From the NCBI GenBank assembly GCA_045539425.1, contig JAZQFH010000022.1, positions 1-35,719 of the forward strand: a stretch of DNA of 35,719 nt. Reading direction: 5' to 3'. The translations under genes were made by a program, and so were the position numbers. Shown in pieces: positions 7,481 to 15,413 of the stretch. The stretch's first letter is position 1. Each line of letters starts with the position of its first letter. The stretch is from RUG14871 sp045539425. GTDB taxonomy: Bacteria; Bacillota_I; Bacilli_A; Erysipelotrichales; Erysipelotrichaceae. Under the pieces are notes generated by a model, which did no database searches, was not told the DNA's origin, and saw nothing but the letters and a program-made list of their open reading frames with translations.

Positions 7481-8713
7481 TTAATTACGGTTTGCGAGAT
7501 AAGCTTCAATCTCATCCGGATCCTTGATGATTTCCTGGGAGAGACATTCATAACCGTCTTCCGTTACCAGAATATCATCCTCAATCCGGACACCGATGGC
7601 CCACTCGGCAATATAGAGGCCCGGTTCATCCGTGATGACCATGCCTGCCTTTAGAGGCTCATCTCGTCCCAGGCCGACATCATGCGTGTCCAGCCCGAGA
7701 GAATGGCCGATGGAATGCCAGTAGTACTGTGCGACTTCCTCGTGTGTTCCTTCCTTGATTAAACCGATTTCCTTCAGCTCCTTCGCATAGCAGTCCAGCG
7801 TCAGGTTGTTCAGCTGACGGATTGTAACACCCGGTTTAATATGTTCCATGACCGTCTTCTGTGTGCGTAAGACGATATCATAGATCAGTCTCTGTTTCGG
7901 AGAGTACTTTCCGCTGATCGGGAACGTACGGGAGATATCCGAGCAGTAGCGGTTTTTCGCCACACCCAAGTCAAACAGGATCATGTCATTTTCCTGCATG
8001 ACCGAGTTATTGGTGGAGTAATGCAGCACCGTCGCGTTGATTCCGCTGGCGGCGATGGTTTTAAAGGAAACCGGCACCTGGTGGGAATTCAGCACGAAGG
8101 TATAATAGGCCTGCAGTTCGTACTCCTTCATGTACGGTTTCATATGGTCCAGCATATTTAAAATGCCTTCGTTGGTAATATGAATCGCTTCGCGCATCTG
8201 TTCGATTTCTTCCGGTTCCTTGACGGCACGCAGTTTTGCGATGATTTCATAGATGTTATACACATCCATCTCATCAAACAGCGGCATGCGGTCCAGAAGA
8301 TCCACGCCGTGATGGATGATCGGATCTTCCTCGTCATCGACATAGACGGAAGTGATCTTCTCTTGCTCGACGATCTTTTCCATGTCGGAAGCGAGGTCAT
8401 CCAGATAGCGGATATCGCTGATTCCGCTCTTCTCCGTTGCCTCTTCTCTGCTGATGGTTTTGGCATACCATTTTTCCTTAAGCGGATCCGATTTTTTGAT
8501 ATAGAGGATTTCCCTTTCCTCATCCCCTTTGACAAGAACCAGGACGACATCCGCTTCGTCAATTCCCGTCAGATAATAGAAATTGCGGTTGACGGAAAAA
8601 TCATAGTATTCGTCTGCCGTATCCTTGATTTCCGCTCCGGCACATACAAACGCAATGCTGCGCTCAACTAACTGTTTCAGTACTTCTTTTCTTTTCTGCG
8701 TATGATATTTCAT
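7481..8713 (-). CDS. Xaa-Pro aminopeptidase (aminopeptidase P family, M24B)
   Basis: This 410-residue dinuclear metallopeptidase removes an N-terminal residue preceding proline. The N-terminal creatinase-like domain is followed by the pita-bread catalytic domain from about residue 170. All five metal ligands are visible: Asp248 and Asp259 (FDLGVAKNRYCSDISRTFP), His337 (HSIGHSLG), Glu363 (TDEPGLY) and Glu378 (GVRIEDD). The substrate-related His is in THDVG. Length fits bacterial PepP rather than the shorter YqhT/PepQ type. A GAGGAG site overlaps the end of ispF, 6 bp upstream, so the two are co-translated. Confidence 0.93.
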   Translation of the reverse strand: MKYHTQKRKEVLKQLVERSIAFVCAGAEIKDTADEYYDFSVNRNFYYLTGIDEADVVLVLVKGDEEREILYIKKSDPLKEKWYAKTISREEATEKSGISDIRYLDDLASDMEKIVEQEKITSVYVDDEEDPIIHHGVDLLDRMPLFDEMDVYNIYEIIAKLRAVKEPEEIEQMREAIHITNEGILNMLDHMKPYMKEYELQAYYTFVLNSHQVPVSFKTIAASGINATVLHYSTNNSVMQENDMILFDLGVAKNRYCSDISRTFPISGKYSPKQRLIYDIVLRTQKTVMEHIKPGVTIRQLNNLTLDCYAKELKEIGLIKEGTHEEVAQYYWHSIGHSLGLDTHDVGLGRDEPLKAGMVITDEPGLYIAEWAIGVRIEDDILVTEDGYECLSQEIIKDPDEIEAYLANRN

Positions 8714-8719
8714 AACAAA

Positions 8720-9205
8720 CTACTCCTCATCTGTATTGTTTAATAAGACCACCGCCTGGGCCAAAACCCCTTCGCTGCGCCCGACGTAGCCGAGTTTTTC
8801 CCCGCGGGTCGCCTTGACACTGATCTGGTCAATGTCTGTCTGAAGAGCTTCCGCGATATTCTTGCGCATCTGTTCGATATGCGGTGCCATCTTCGGCTTT
8901 TCAATCAGGATCAGACTGTCCACATTGACGACATGATAGCCTTTCTCCTCAATCAGCTTTCTGACTTCCCTTAAAATGATCAGACTGGAAATTCCTTTCC
9001 ATTTCTCATCCGTATCCGGGAAATGATGGCCGAGATCGCCGAGGGCCAGTGCCCCGAGCATGGCTTCACTGATCGCATGTAACAGGGCGTCCGCATCGGA
9101 ATGCCCCAGTAAGCCGAGCTCGCTTTCGATTTCCACTCCGCCTAAGATTAGTTTTCTTCCGCTTACCAGCTGATGGATATCGGAAGACTGACCGATTCTG
9201 AACAT
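8720..9205 (-). CDS. ispF: 2-C-methyl-D-erythritol 2,4-cyclodiphosphate synthase
   Basis: This 161-residue enzyme of the MEP isoprenoid pathway closes the cyclic diphosphate with loss of CMP. The Zn2+ ligands Asp9 and His11 (SSDIHQL) and His43 (HSDADALLHAI) are present. The family strings DLGHHFPDTD and, near the C-terminus, KATRGEKLGYVGRSEG are also seen. I chose the ATG at 9205, which has AGGAG at suitable spacing; a GTG at 9214 sits directly on that site. The other MEP genes are not in the window. It heads an operon with pepP and a small unknown gene. Confidence 0.95.
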   Translation of the reverse strand: MFRIGQSSDIHQLVSGRKLILGGVEIESELGLLGHSDADALLHAISEAMLGALALGDLGHHFPDTDEKWKGISSLIILREVRKLIEEKGYHVVNVDSLILIEKPKMAPHIEQMRKNIAEALQTDIDQISVKATRGEKLGYVGRSEGVLAQAVVLLNNTDEE

Positions 9206-9231
9206 ACTTCTCACTCTCCTGTGCTGCCTCT

Positions 9232-9237
9232 ATTATA
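9232..9237 (-). promoter_or_regulatory. ispF operon -10 element
   Basis: A perfect TATAAT on the minus strand, directly preceded by TG, places the transcription start about 20 nt upstream of the ispF ATG. No good -35 is visible. Confidence 0.45.
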
Positions 9238-9286
9238 CAACGAAGGCAAGGGACTTTCACAAAACACAATTCTTCCCATCAAATAT

Positions 9287-9307
9287 AAAAGCGGCCGCAA
9301 AGCCGCT
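9287..9307 (-). terminator. darA terminator
   Basis: On the minus strand AGCGGC and GCCGCT pair around a 6-nt loop and are followed by TTTATATTT. It lies about 40 bp beyond the darA stop codon. Confidence 0.75.
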
Positions 9308-9345
9308 CTGTCCGCTATGATATACGGAGAATATTTCAAATATGA

Positions 9346-9669
9346 TTAGAGTTTGATGAACTGATCGACATTGACCACGAAGATGGTAGCTCCGCCGACC
9401 TGGACTTCCACCGGGAAGGAGGCAAATCTGCCGACATCGTAAGATGCCGTTGTCGGAACCATTTCCGTTCTTCTCTTGCTTTCGGAACCGATGACTTCAA
9501 TCACGTGTTCCACTTTCTCATCATCAACACCGACGATAATCGTCGCGTTTCCTGCACGAAGGAATCCACCGGTTGACGAAAGTTTTGTTGCCGAATAGTT
9601 GTTTTTCATTAATGCAGATATGACATTGCTGCTATCGTCATTTGACACAATCGCAAATACTAGCTTCAT
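9346..9669 (-). CDS. darA: Cyclic di-AMP receptor DarA (PstA, YaaQ)
   Basis: This 107-residue cytoplasmic PII-like protein forms trimers that bind c-di-AMP; its downstream target is still poorly defined in the literature I know. The family strings KLVFAIVSNDDS at the start, TKLSSTGGFLRAGNATI in the ligand-binding T-loop region and a C-terminal GGATIFVV strand are all visible. Length is normal. In Bacillus subtilis yaaQ lies between tmk and holB. Here it stands alone with its own promoter and terminator, about 10 kb from the tmk-holB-ricT cluster, so the usual synteny has been broken. Confidence 0.93.
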   Translation of the reverse strand: MKLVFAIVSNDDSSNVISALMKNNYSATKLSSTGGFLRAGNATIIVGVDDEKVEHVIEVIGSESKRRTEMVPTTASYDVGRFASFPVEVQVGGATIFVVNVDQFIKL

Positions 9670-9695
9670 ATTATTTCCTTCTTTCTATTTCTTAA

Positions 9696-9724
9696 ATTTT
9701 ACCATATTTTCAGAAATATGATAA
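9696..9724 (-). promoter_or_regulatory. darA promoter with an inverted repeat in the spacer
   Basis: On the minus strand TTATCA (-35) is 17 bp from TAAAAT (-10), which is preceded by TGG to make an extended -10. The spacer is filled by CATATTT and AAATATG around a 4-nt loop (9703-9720), a possible operator. The leader is about 20 nt and carries an AGAAGGAAAT ribosome binding site. Confidence 0.6.
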
Positions 9725-9744
9725 ATTTTCACATTTTTTTCATA

Positions 9745-10845
9745 TTATACATTGAAGAGGAAGTGCATGACATCCCCGTCTTTCACCACGTAGTTCTTCC
9801 CTTCCGAACGCATTTTACCGGCCTGTTTGACCGCTGCTTCCGTCTTCAGCTCGGCGATATCTTCAAAGCTGTAGGTTTCCGCACGGATGAAGCCTTTCTC
9901 AAAATCGCTGTGGATGACGCCCGCACATTCCGGTGCCAGCATGCCGTCTTTAAACGTCCACGCACGGCACTCATCCTCTCCGGCCGTAAAGAATGTCTTC
10001 AGGCCAAGCAGATGGTAGGCGGCACGGATCAGCTGATCCAGACCGCTGACTTTGATGCCGAGATCCTCCAGGAACATTTCCCTGTCTTCCGGATCCATTT
10101 CCGAAAGCTCTTCTTCAATGCGGCAGGAGATGGCAATGACTTCACTCTTTTCCTGACTCGCATATTCCACAACTTTGTTGTAATAGTCATTTCCCGTCGG
10201 ATCCGCCACATCGTCTTCCGCAACATTGGCGACATAGATCACCGGCTTTGCCGTTAACAGCTGGAAACTGCGCAGGATGATTTCTTCCTTCTTGTCGAAT
10301 TCAAGACTGCGGACCGGTTTCCCGTTCTTCAGTGCTTCTTCCACTTTCTTTAAGACGGCATATTCCGCGACGGCTTCCTTATCCTTTGTCTGCGCCTTAC
10401 GCTCCACTTTGGAGATGCGGTTCTCAATGCTCTCCAGATCCGCAATCATCAGTTCCATGCCGATGATCTCGATATCGCGGATCGGGTCCACACTGCCTTC
10501 CACGTGCGTGATGTTCTCATCGTCAAAACAGCGGACCACCTCACAGATGGCATCCGTCTGACGGATGTGACTTAAAAACTGGTTTCCGAGACCCTCGCCC
10601 TTGGACGCACCTTTGACAAGTCCCGCAATATCCGTGAATTCAAAGGTCGTATGGATCGTCTTACGCGGATGGAACAGCTCCGTTAATACTTCCAGTCTCT
10701 CATCCGGCACTTCAACGACACCAACGTTCGGCTGGATCGTCGCAAACGGATAGTTTGCAGCCTCGACATGAGACTGTGTAATAGCGTTAAACAACGTCGA
10801 TTTACCGACATTCGGCAGACCGACAATACCTGCGGTTAAACCCAT
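9745..10845 (-). CDS. ychF: Redox/stress-linked GTPase-like ATPase YchF (Obg-like)
   Basis: This 366-residue protein belongs to the Obg-like P-loop family that prefers ATP over GTP and associates with ribosomes. G1 is GLPNVGKST near residues 8-16. The switch region FTDIAGLVKGASKGEGLGNQFL is intact, and VANVAEDD replaces the GTP-specific NKxD motif, which is the family trait behind ATP use. A coiled-coil insert covers about residues 130-165, and the C-terminal TGS domain is present. It follows the DUF951 gene by 2 bp in a dtd-DUF951-ychF operon. Confidence 0.95.
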   Translation of the reverse strand: MGLTAGIVGLPNVGKSTLFNAITQSHVEAANYPFATIQPNVGVVEVPDERLEVLTELFHPRKTIHTTFEFTDIAGLVKGASKGEGLGNQFLSHIRQTDAICEVVRCFDDENITHVEGSVDPIRDIEIIGMELMIADLESIENRISKVERKAQTKDKEAVAEYAVLKKVEEALKNGKPVRSLEFDKKEEIILRSFQLLTAKPVIYVANVAEDDVADPTGNDYYNKVVEYASQEKSEVIAISCRIEEELSEMDPEDREMFLEDLGIKVSGLDQLIRAAYHLLGLKTFFTAGEDECRAWTFKDGMLAPECAGVIHSDFEKGFIRAETYSFEDIAELKTEAAVKQAGKMRSEGKNYVVKDGDVMHFLFNV

Positions 10846-10847
10846 GA

Positions 10848-11048
10848 TTATTCTTCCTCAACTTTCGCAACTTCTATCACTTTTTTCAGACTTTTTTCGA
10901 AATCGATCCGTTCCATCATCACGACGTGTCCGCATCCCTGACAGCGGATCTTGATATCGACACCCATCCGGGTGATCTGCCAGTATTTTGATTTATGGCA
11001 GGCATGTTCTTTTTTCAGCTGTACAATGTCATTTAAATGATATTCCAT
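10848..11048 (-). CDS. DUF951 family protein (YyzM-like)
   Basis: This 66-residue protein matches the DUF951 pattern: a short N-terminal strand, KKEHACHKSKYWQITRMGVDIKI, then CQGCGHVVMMER. The CxxC pair together with the upstream Cys and His could hold a zinc ion, and the C-terminus is a charged helix. Its function is unknown. In Bacillota it commonly sits next to ychF, as here, which suggests a link to translation. Its start lies 2 bp after the dtd stop codon, and its end carries the ychF ribosome binding site. Confidence 0.88.
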   Translation of the reverse strand: MEYHLNDIVQLKKEHACHKSKYWQITRMGVDIKIRCQGCGHVVMMERIDFEKSLKKVIEVAKVEEE

Positions 11049-11050
11049 AC

Positions 11051-11497
11051 CTATAACCTGTCACTTTCCAGAATGATGGTCACCGGACCGTCATTCAGTA
11101 ATTCCACTTTCATATCGGCACCGAAGATTCCCTCTTCCACATGGTGTCCGAGCTCTCTCAGCATCGTATTGAAGGCTTCATACAGAGGCTTGCTGATATC
11201 CGGCTTCGCGGCTTCCTCAAACCCCGGTCTTCTTCCCTTTCGGCAGTTGGCATACAGGGTGAACTGGCTGATGGAGAGGATCTCTCCGCCCACGTCCTGA
11301 AGCGACAGATTCATCTTCCCGGCTTCATCTTCAAAAATGCGGAGGCCGCTGAGCTTTTCCGCTACTTTTCTGACATCTTCCAATGTATCGCTCTGCGTAA
11401 ACCCGCTTAAGAGAAGAAATCCCTTTTTGATACTGCCGTGTACGCTGCCGTCAATCGTGACGCTTGCGCGACTGACTCTCTGTATGACCACTTTCAT
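11051..11497 (-). CDS. dtd: D-aminoacyl-tRNA deacylase
   Basis: This 148-residue enzyme removes D-amino acids (and glycine from tRNA-Ala) mischarged onto tRNA. The start MKVVIQRVSRASVTIDG is the canonical DTD N-terminus. The active-site motif SQFTLYANCRKGRRPGF and the second motif DGPVTIILES, corresponding to the family's GPVT box, are present. The longer in-frame extension to 11521 starts with TTG and has no support. A TATAAT ends 6 bases before the ATG, so the predicted transcript starts at or very near the start codon. It heads the dtd-DUF951-ychF operon. Confidence 0.93.
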   Translation of the reverse strand: MKVVIQRVSRASVTIDGSVHGSIKKGFLLLSGFTQSDTLEDVRKVAEKLSGLRIFEDEAGKMNLSLQDVGGEILSISQFTLYANCRKGRRPGFEEAAKPDISKPLYEAFNTMLRELGHHVEEGIFGADMKVELLNDGPVTIILESDRL

Positions 11498-11503
11498 GTC
11501 CTT

Positions 11504-11511
11504 ATTATACA
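11504..11511 (-). promoter_or_regulatory. dtd operon -10 element abutting the start codon
   Basis: TGTATAAT on the minus strand is followed by AAGGAC and then the ATG. Seven bases beyond the hexamer falls on the A of ATG. The AAGG could be read as a ribosome binding site only if transcription starts further upstream. No good -35 is seen. Confidence 0.4.
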
Positions 11512-11535
11512 ATGATTTCAATTGAAAAGAAGAGC

Positions 11536-11562
11536 AAAATCCCTTCGCCGTAAGGCATTGGA
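11536..11562 (-). terminator. Possible terminator of the natAB operon
   Basis: Just after the permease stop codon, the minus strand reads AAGATCC, an inner CCTT/AAGG pairing, then GGATTTT. The stem is imperfect and the T tract short, so this is tentative. Confidence 0.35.
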
Positions 11563-11564
11563 TC

Positions 11565-12833
11565 TTACTCTTCCTCTTTTAAAATCTGACGGATGCGGAT
11601 CACTTTTTCCAGTAATGACTTCTTTTTCTTTCCCGTTAAGCTTAGGATTCCCTTCTCATACCAGGCGGTTCCGAAATAGAGAAGAAGCAATACAGCGATC
11701 ACCGCAATCAGTAAGCTGATCAGAATTTCCGGGGGACTTACCACCGAGAGGATGATGCGGTTCGGCATGAACAGCATTGAGAAAAACGGCAGAAAAGAAA
11801 GGATCTTTCCCGCTCCTTCCCCCATCTGATACGGATCATTCATCGATAATGCCAGATAATACACCAGCATCAGAATCAGGTAACAAGGAGTCTGAATGGC
11901 GGCTCCTTCTTCCATGTAATGCACGCGGCTGGCCAGTATGGTCATAAGCAGCTGGATCAATAAGATGCCGAGGAAAAGGAACACAAAGATCTGCACGAAA
12001 GTCCACAACATACCGCTTTCGGCGCCGAACTGCCGGAATAAGCCGGCAAAGCTGTCCGCTTCCATCTGTAACAGACCCTTCCGGCTCAGAAAGTGAAGCA
12101 GGCCTTTTCCGTAATCATACTGGTTCCGTATGGTGTAAAACAGTAATACCTCCAAAAGCGTCAGAGCACTCTGCAGGATCACCGCCAGCCATCCGGCCAG
12201 CATCTTCGCATAGAAGTGCTGCCGCGGCGGGATAATCGTCAGCATCAGATCCAGAATCTTTCCGGTTTTCTCATAGATCACTTCCACCGCAATGGAAGTG
12301 CAGAAGCTGAGCGTCATGAAGTAGATGGAAGTCACGATCATAAACGCAAAGGTCTGCCGGTCCGCACTCATCTCATCCGACGCATGCAGCGTCTTTTTTT
12401 CCAGCACCGGTTCGGAAAGCTGGTCCACTTCATACAGTACGGCTGGATCATGCGTGCGGGTATATTGGTTTCTCTGATAATTCACCACCACCATGCGGAT
12501 GATCGCTTCTTCATTCAGATCCACTCCGTACGCACTGATCAGCTGATATCCGCTGTCTGTCGAAGACAGCTTTACTTCCTTTCTTCCCAGCGTTTCATCC
12601 TGATATTCCTTTATGACAAACTGCTCCGTGTCTTGCGGAAAATCAGCGATATTCAGATACAGATTATGGGAAAGATAGATCGTCAGCGGCTCATTGGAGG
12701 CGGGGCTGAAATAATTCACGATTCCGTCCGCAAAAAAGATGCCGCCGATCAGAAGAAAGACCAATAGATTGAAGAAGACGGTGGATTTGTTCAGAAAGCG
12801 GCGCTTCAGGGAAAATAGCAGCAGCGTTTTCAT
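11565..12833 (-). CDS. ABC transporter permease (NatB-like, ABC-2 type)
   Basis: This 422-residue membrane protein has an N-terminal helix after FSLKRRFLNKS and a large extracytoplasmic domain of about residues 40-160. Five or so membrane segments then make up the ABC-2 domain (for example EVIYEKTGKILDLMLTIIPP followed by AGWLAVILQSALTLLEVLLF). This layout is that of NatB, the Na+ export permease of Bacillus, and of related exporters. The EKTGKILDLML segment is a family hallmark. The substrate cannot be settled from sequence. Its ATG overlaps the natA stop codon (ATGA). Confidence 0.82.
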   Translation of the reverse strand: MKTLLLFSLKRRFLNKSTVFFNLLVFLLIGGIFFADGIVNYFSPASNEPLTIYLSHNLYLNIADFPQDTEQFVIKEYQDETLGRKEVKLSSTDSGYQLISAYGVDLNEEAIIRMVVVNYQRNQYTRTHDPAVLYEVDQLSEPVLEKKTLHASDEMSADRQTFAFMIVTSIYFMTLSFCTSIAVEVIYEKTGKILDLMLTIIPPRQHFYAKMLAGWLAVILQSALTLLEVLLFYTIRNQYDYGKGLLHFLSRKGLLQMEADSFAGLFRQFGAESGMLWTFVQIFVFLFLGILLIQLLMTILASRVHYMEEGAAIQTPCYLILMLVYYLALSMNDPYQMGEGAGKILSFLPFFSMLFMPNRIILSVVSPPEILISLLIAVIAVLLLLYFGTAWYEKGILSLTGKKKKSLLEKVIRIRQILKEEE

Positions 12834-13714
12834 AACAGCTGATTCTCCCGTATGATATCCTTCAAAGTCGGAAGCTCAATCGTAAAGGAATTCAGTTCCT
12901 CCGTTTTCAACAGCTTCCGGAACAGTTTCATCGCCTTTGTCTCATTTTCCATCATTAACCGCACCGTATTTCCGCTGACACTCTGCTGCACGACTCCGTC
13001 TTCCATATAGTAATCCTGCCTCTGATTGGATATGAGTGAGATATACCTTATAGGGGAACTTTTGCGCAGATCTTCTTCCTTCCCGTAGTAAACGCTCTTT
13101 CCTTCCCGTATGAGCAGAACCTTGTCGAAAAACTCTTCCATCGCATCAAACTGGTGCGATGAGAGCAGGATGATCTTTCCCTTTTCACTCTCTTCCCGTA
13201 AGAGTTCCTTGATCCGCTGGGCATTCAGAACATCCATTCCGCTCAGCGGTTCATCCAGTACCAGCACCTTCGGATCATTTAAGAGCGCACAGATCAGCTG
13301 GATCTTCTGCTGGTTCCCTTTCGAGAGTTCCGCAATACGCAGATCCTGATAGTCCGGGATCCCCAGCTTTTCCAGATAGAGATCCATCTCTTGTTCAATC
13401 TGCTGACTGCTCATTTTCTTCAGCTTCCCGATGAGTTCAATCTGCTCGTATACCTTCAGATCCTTATAGAGGCATCTCTCTTCCGGCAGAAAGCCGAAGA
13501 GCGGCTTCTGACGGAACGTCAGAGGTTCTTCGTCCAGGGTCATGCTTCCGCTATCGGGCAACAGAAGCTGCAGGAGGCATTTGAAGGTGGTCGTCTTACC
13601 GCTGCCGTTGCTGCCGACGACCCCGAGCACTTCCCCTTTTTCCAGAGAAAAACTGATGTCGTTGCATCCGTGTTTTCCGTCATACAGTTTTGTCAGATGT
13701 TCTACTTTCAGCAT
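12830..13714 (-). CDS. ABC transporter ATP-binding protein (NatA-like)
   Basis: This 294-residue ATPase partners the downstream permease. Walker A is GSNGSGKT (residues 34-41), the signature is LSKGNQQK (130-137, a usual ABC-2 variant of LSGGQ), Walker B is VLVLDEP (150-156), and the switch His is in LLSSHQFD. A C-terminal extension of about 80 residues is typical of NatA-type subunits. I chose the ATG at 13714 because AGGAA lies at correct spacing; two upstream in-frame starts (13720, 13741) are less well placed. The 4-bp overlap with the permease gene indicates coupled translation. Confidence 0.88.
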   Translation of the reverse strand: MLKVEHLTKLYDGKHGCNDISFSLEKGEVLGVVGSNGSGKTTTFKCLLQLLLPDSGSMTLDEEPLTFRQKPLFGFLPEERCLYKDLKVYEQIELIGKLKKMSSQQIEQEMDLYLEKLGIPDYQDLRIAELSKGNQQKIQLICALLNDPKVLVLDEPLSGMDVLNAQRIKELLREESEKGKIILLSSHQFDAMEEFFDKVLLIREGKSVYYGKEEDLRKSSPIRYISLISNQRQDYYMEDGVVQQSVSGNTVRLMMENETKAMKLFRKLLKTEELNSFTIELPTLKDIIRENQLL

Positions 13715-13740
13715 TGTCATATTTCCTATGGATACATACA

Positions 13741-13768
13741 AAAAAATGAGGAAAAATCCTCATTTTCA
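13741..13768 (-). terminator. Strong terminator between the natAB and membrane-protein operons
   Basis: A perfect 10-bp stem, AAAATGAGGA with its complement, encloses a 4-nt loop and is followed on the minus strand by seven T residues. It ends the operon of small membrane proteins just upstream of natA. Confidence 0.92.
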
Positions 13769-13793
13769 TTTTTATAAACAATTGATTCCGCTC

Positions 13794-13997
13794 TTATTTC
13801 TTCTTCTTTTTGAAAAGGAAGAAAATCAGCAGAAGAGAAACGATGACAACTCCCGCAATCAGCCAGATCGGGAATCCGCTTCTTAGCACTTCTTCTTCAA
13901 TCGGATCCGCCGGCACATCTGCCATCAGTGTCCGGGTGCTTAAGAGAAGACCGAAGAGAAGGAAGGTAATACTGTTTCTGATGTTTTTCATTTCCAT
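13794..13997 (-). CDS. Small single-pass membrane protein with signal peptide
   Basis: This 67-residue protein has an N-terminal hydrophobic signal (about residues 8-25, ending LMADVPADP), a short acidic outer segment (DPIEEEVLRSG), one membrane helix (about 43-62) and a run of five Lys at the C-terminus. The likely topology is a very short external segment with the Lys tail inside. I do not recognise a named family. The start has AGGAGC at correct spacing and overlaps the end of the preceding membrane protein gene by 10 bp, so it is almost certainly translated. It is the last gene before a strong terminator. Confidence 0.75.
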   Translation of the reverse strand: MEMKNIRNSITFLLFGLLLSTRTLMADVPADPIEEEVLRSGFPIWLIAGVVIVSLLLIFFLFKKKKK

Positions 13998-14311
13998 AAC
14001 GCTCCTATCATCACTGTAATCAAATTCGAAATCAAAGAAAGGCGGAAATGGTTCACTTCCGTTTCCATATAGCTTCGATAGAGGAAGTATTCACTCAATA
14101 TGACAAGCGGCTCCCCTACCGTATACACCATCATTGTAGCAGTTTTCCCCATCAGCGGATAGAGATACACATAAGTTGTATTTAATATGAGGTTTGTTAC
14201 CAGATTTGTAAGAAAGATCAGAAGCTGATCCTTTCCCTTTCTCACCCCTATAACATAACCGATGCTCATCTCAATCAGCGCATTGAGTAACGCAATCCGT
14301 AAGAGATACAT
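13988..14311 (-). CDS. Small four-helix membrane protein, function unknown
   Basis: This 107-residue protein has about four hydrophobic segments. Features are an early ALIEMSIGYVIG with an acidic residue inside a helix, a positively charged KGKDQ turn, then FLTNLVTNLILN and a C-terminal FRLSLISNLITVMIG. I remember similar unnamed Clostridia proteins with a TNP-type second helix and an SLxxNL last helix, but I cannot name a family. The ribosome binding site is GGGGGAA. It lies 4 bp after the MFS-like gene and overlaps the next gene, so the three form one operon. Confidence 0.75.
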   Translation of the reverse strand: MYLLRIALLNALIEMSIGYVIGVRKGKDQLLIFLTNLVTNLILNTTYVYLYPLMGKTATMMVYTVGEPLVILSEYFLYRSYMETEVNHFRLSLISNLITVMIGALWK

Positions 14312-14315
14312 CTTT

Positions 14316-15320
14316 CTATTCCCCCGCTTTCAAAGCGATTAACAACATGCCAAGCGAAACAAGGGAAGAGAGCGCTCCGAGAAGATTGCCGTATGTGATC
14401 GGTACAGGGAAATAGTTACAGAACACATATCCCAGAAAGAGCCCGAAGGTTAAAAGTCCGAAATCAAAGCCGATCAGCTCCGGCAGAGCCTTTGCCAGAA
14501 GGTACAGCGTAATCGGCATGCTCATGTTAAAGAAGAAGAACGCCAGCATGCCCCCTGCAGGAAGATTCCCGAAGCCAAAGAGGACCGCTGAGAGTAACAG
14601 CGAAACAATGACTGCCCTCCGCAGCGAATACTTTGTCGCAAAGAAGCCTCCGGCTGCTTTCCCCAGTGCCACAAAGACGACGCTGAGAAGAATTTCGGCA
14701 ACCGTATCCTTCCACGCAAAGCGGACGGAAAGCGAAACATACGAGCGCAGTATGACAACCACAAAACATATCAGCATGATGATCACTGCCGCTTTGTTCC
14801 CTTCTTTCTTCCAGACAGGATTTTCCGCTTTGATTTCCGTAAAGTGATACAGCAGTAGAGTTAAAAGAGCGAGCAGAAGCAGCGCGATACTTAACAGGAT
14901 CTTCTGATCGAGAATGGAGCCGAGTGCGAGTCCGATGGCGCCCGGCGCCACAAAGGAGCCCAGGCCTCTTCCCGCAAACCCGTTTTTCTCATCCTGCTCC
15001 ATGGTAATCATGCCGCCGCCCACATGGAAAAGGGCATTTCCAAGACCCAACAGAATCAGAGAATATTTACTTCCCACTGTCAGAAAGATCACGCTCAGAA
15101 CAATATACATATAGGAAAAGCGCTGCCGCAGCACCATCCGGTCCGCCAGGATTCCCAGCGGCATCTGCAGCGCAAAGGCGCAGAAGGTGTAAATCAGACC
15201 TTTATCTTCCGGACTCTGACGCAGGAAAAACACCTGATACAGGGAAAGTGCACAGATAAAATCCACCAGAAAATGCTGGAGGCATAAAATACTGATTGCG
15301 GTAAATGCGTTCCGTTTCAT
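14316..15320 (-). CDS. MFS-like membrane transporter
   Basis: From MKRNAFTAISI this is about 334 residues with ten to eleven hydrophobic segments, shorter than the usual 400-residue MFS protein. The loop LGILADRMVLRQRF resembles MFS motif A, and ATKYSLRRAVIV in the second half is its repeat. Its N-terminal helix holds polar residues (QHFLVDFICALS). The substrate is unknown. The start is uncertain: in-frame ATGs occur at 15320, 15332 and 15350, none with a clear ribosome binding site. I prefer 15320 because the family sequence begins there and a TATAGT lies just upstream. It diverges from a secreted-protein gene. Confidence 0.7.
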   Translation of the reverse strand: MKRNAFTAISILCLQHFLVDFICALSLYQVFFLRQSPEDKGLIYTFCAFALQMPLGILADRMVLRQRFSYMYIVLSVIFLTVGSKYSLILLGLGNALFHVGGGMITMEQDEKNGFAGRGLGSFVAPGAIGLALGSILDQKILLSIALLLLALLTLLLYHFTEIKAENPVWKKEGNKAAVIIMLICFVVVILRSYVSLSVRFAWKDTVAEILLSVVFVALGKAAGGFFATKYSLRRAVIVSLLLSAVLFGFGNLPAGGMLAFFFFNMSMPITLYLLAKALPELIGFDFGLLTFGLFLGYVFCNYFPVPITYGNLLGALSSLVSLGMLLIALKAGE

Positions 15321-15388
15321 CTTTACTTTCATCTTACTATACTTTTTCATGTAACAAAACAGAACCATAAAAAAATGCAGATCCATTG

Positions 15389-15394
15389 TATAAT
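15389..15394 (+). promoter_or_regulatory. -10 element of the secreted-protein gene
   Basis: A perfect TATAAT directly preceded by TG predicts transcription from about 15401. That leaves a 13-nt leader made up of the AAGGAGG ribosome binding site and its spacer. The -35 is weak. Confidence 0.5.
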
Positions 15395-15413
15395 ACAGTT
15401 AAGGAGGTGCCGA

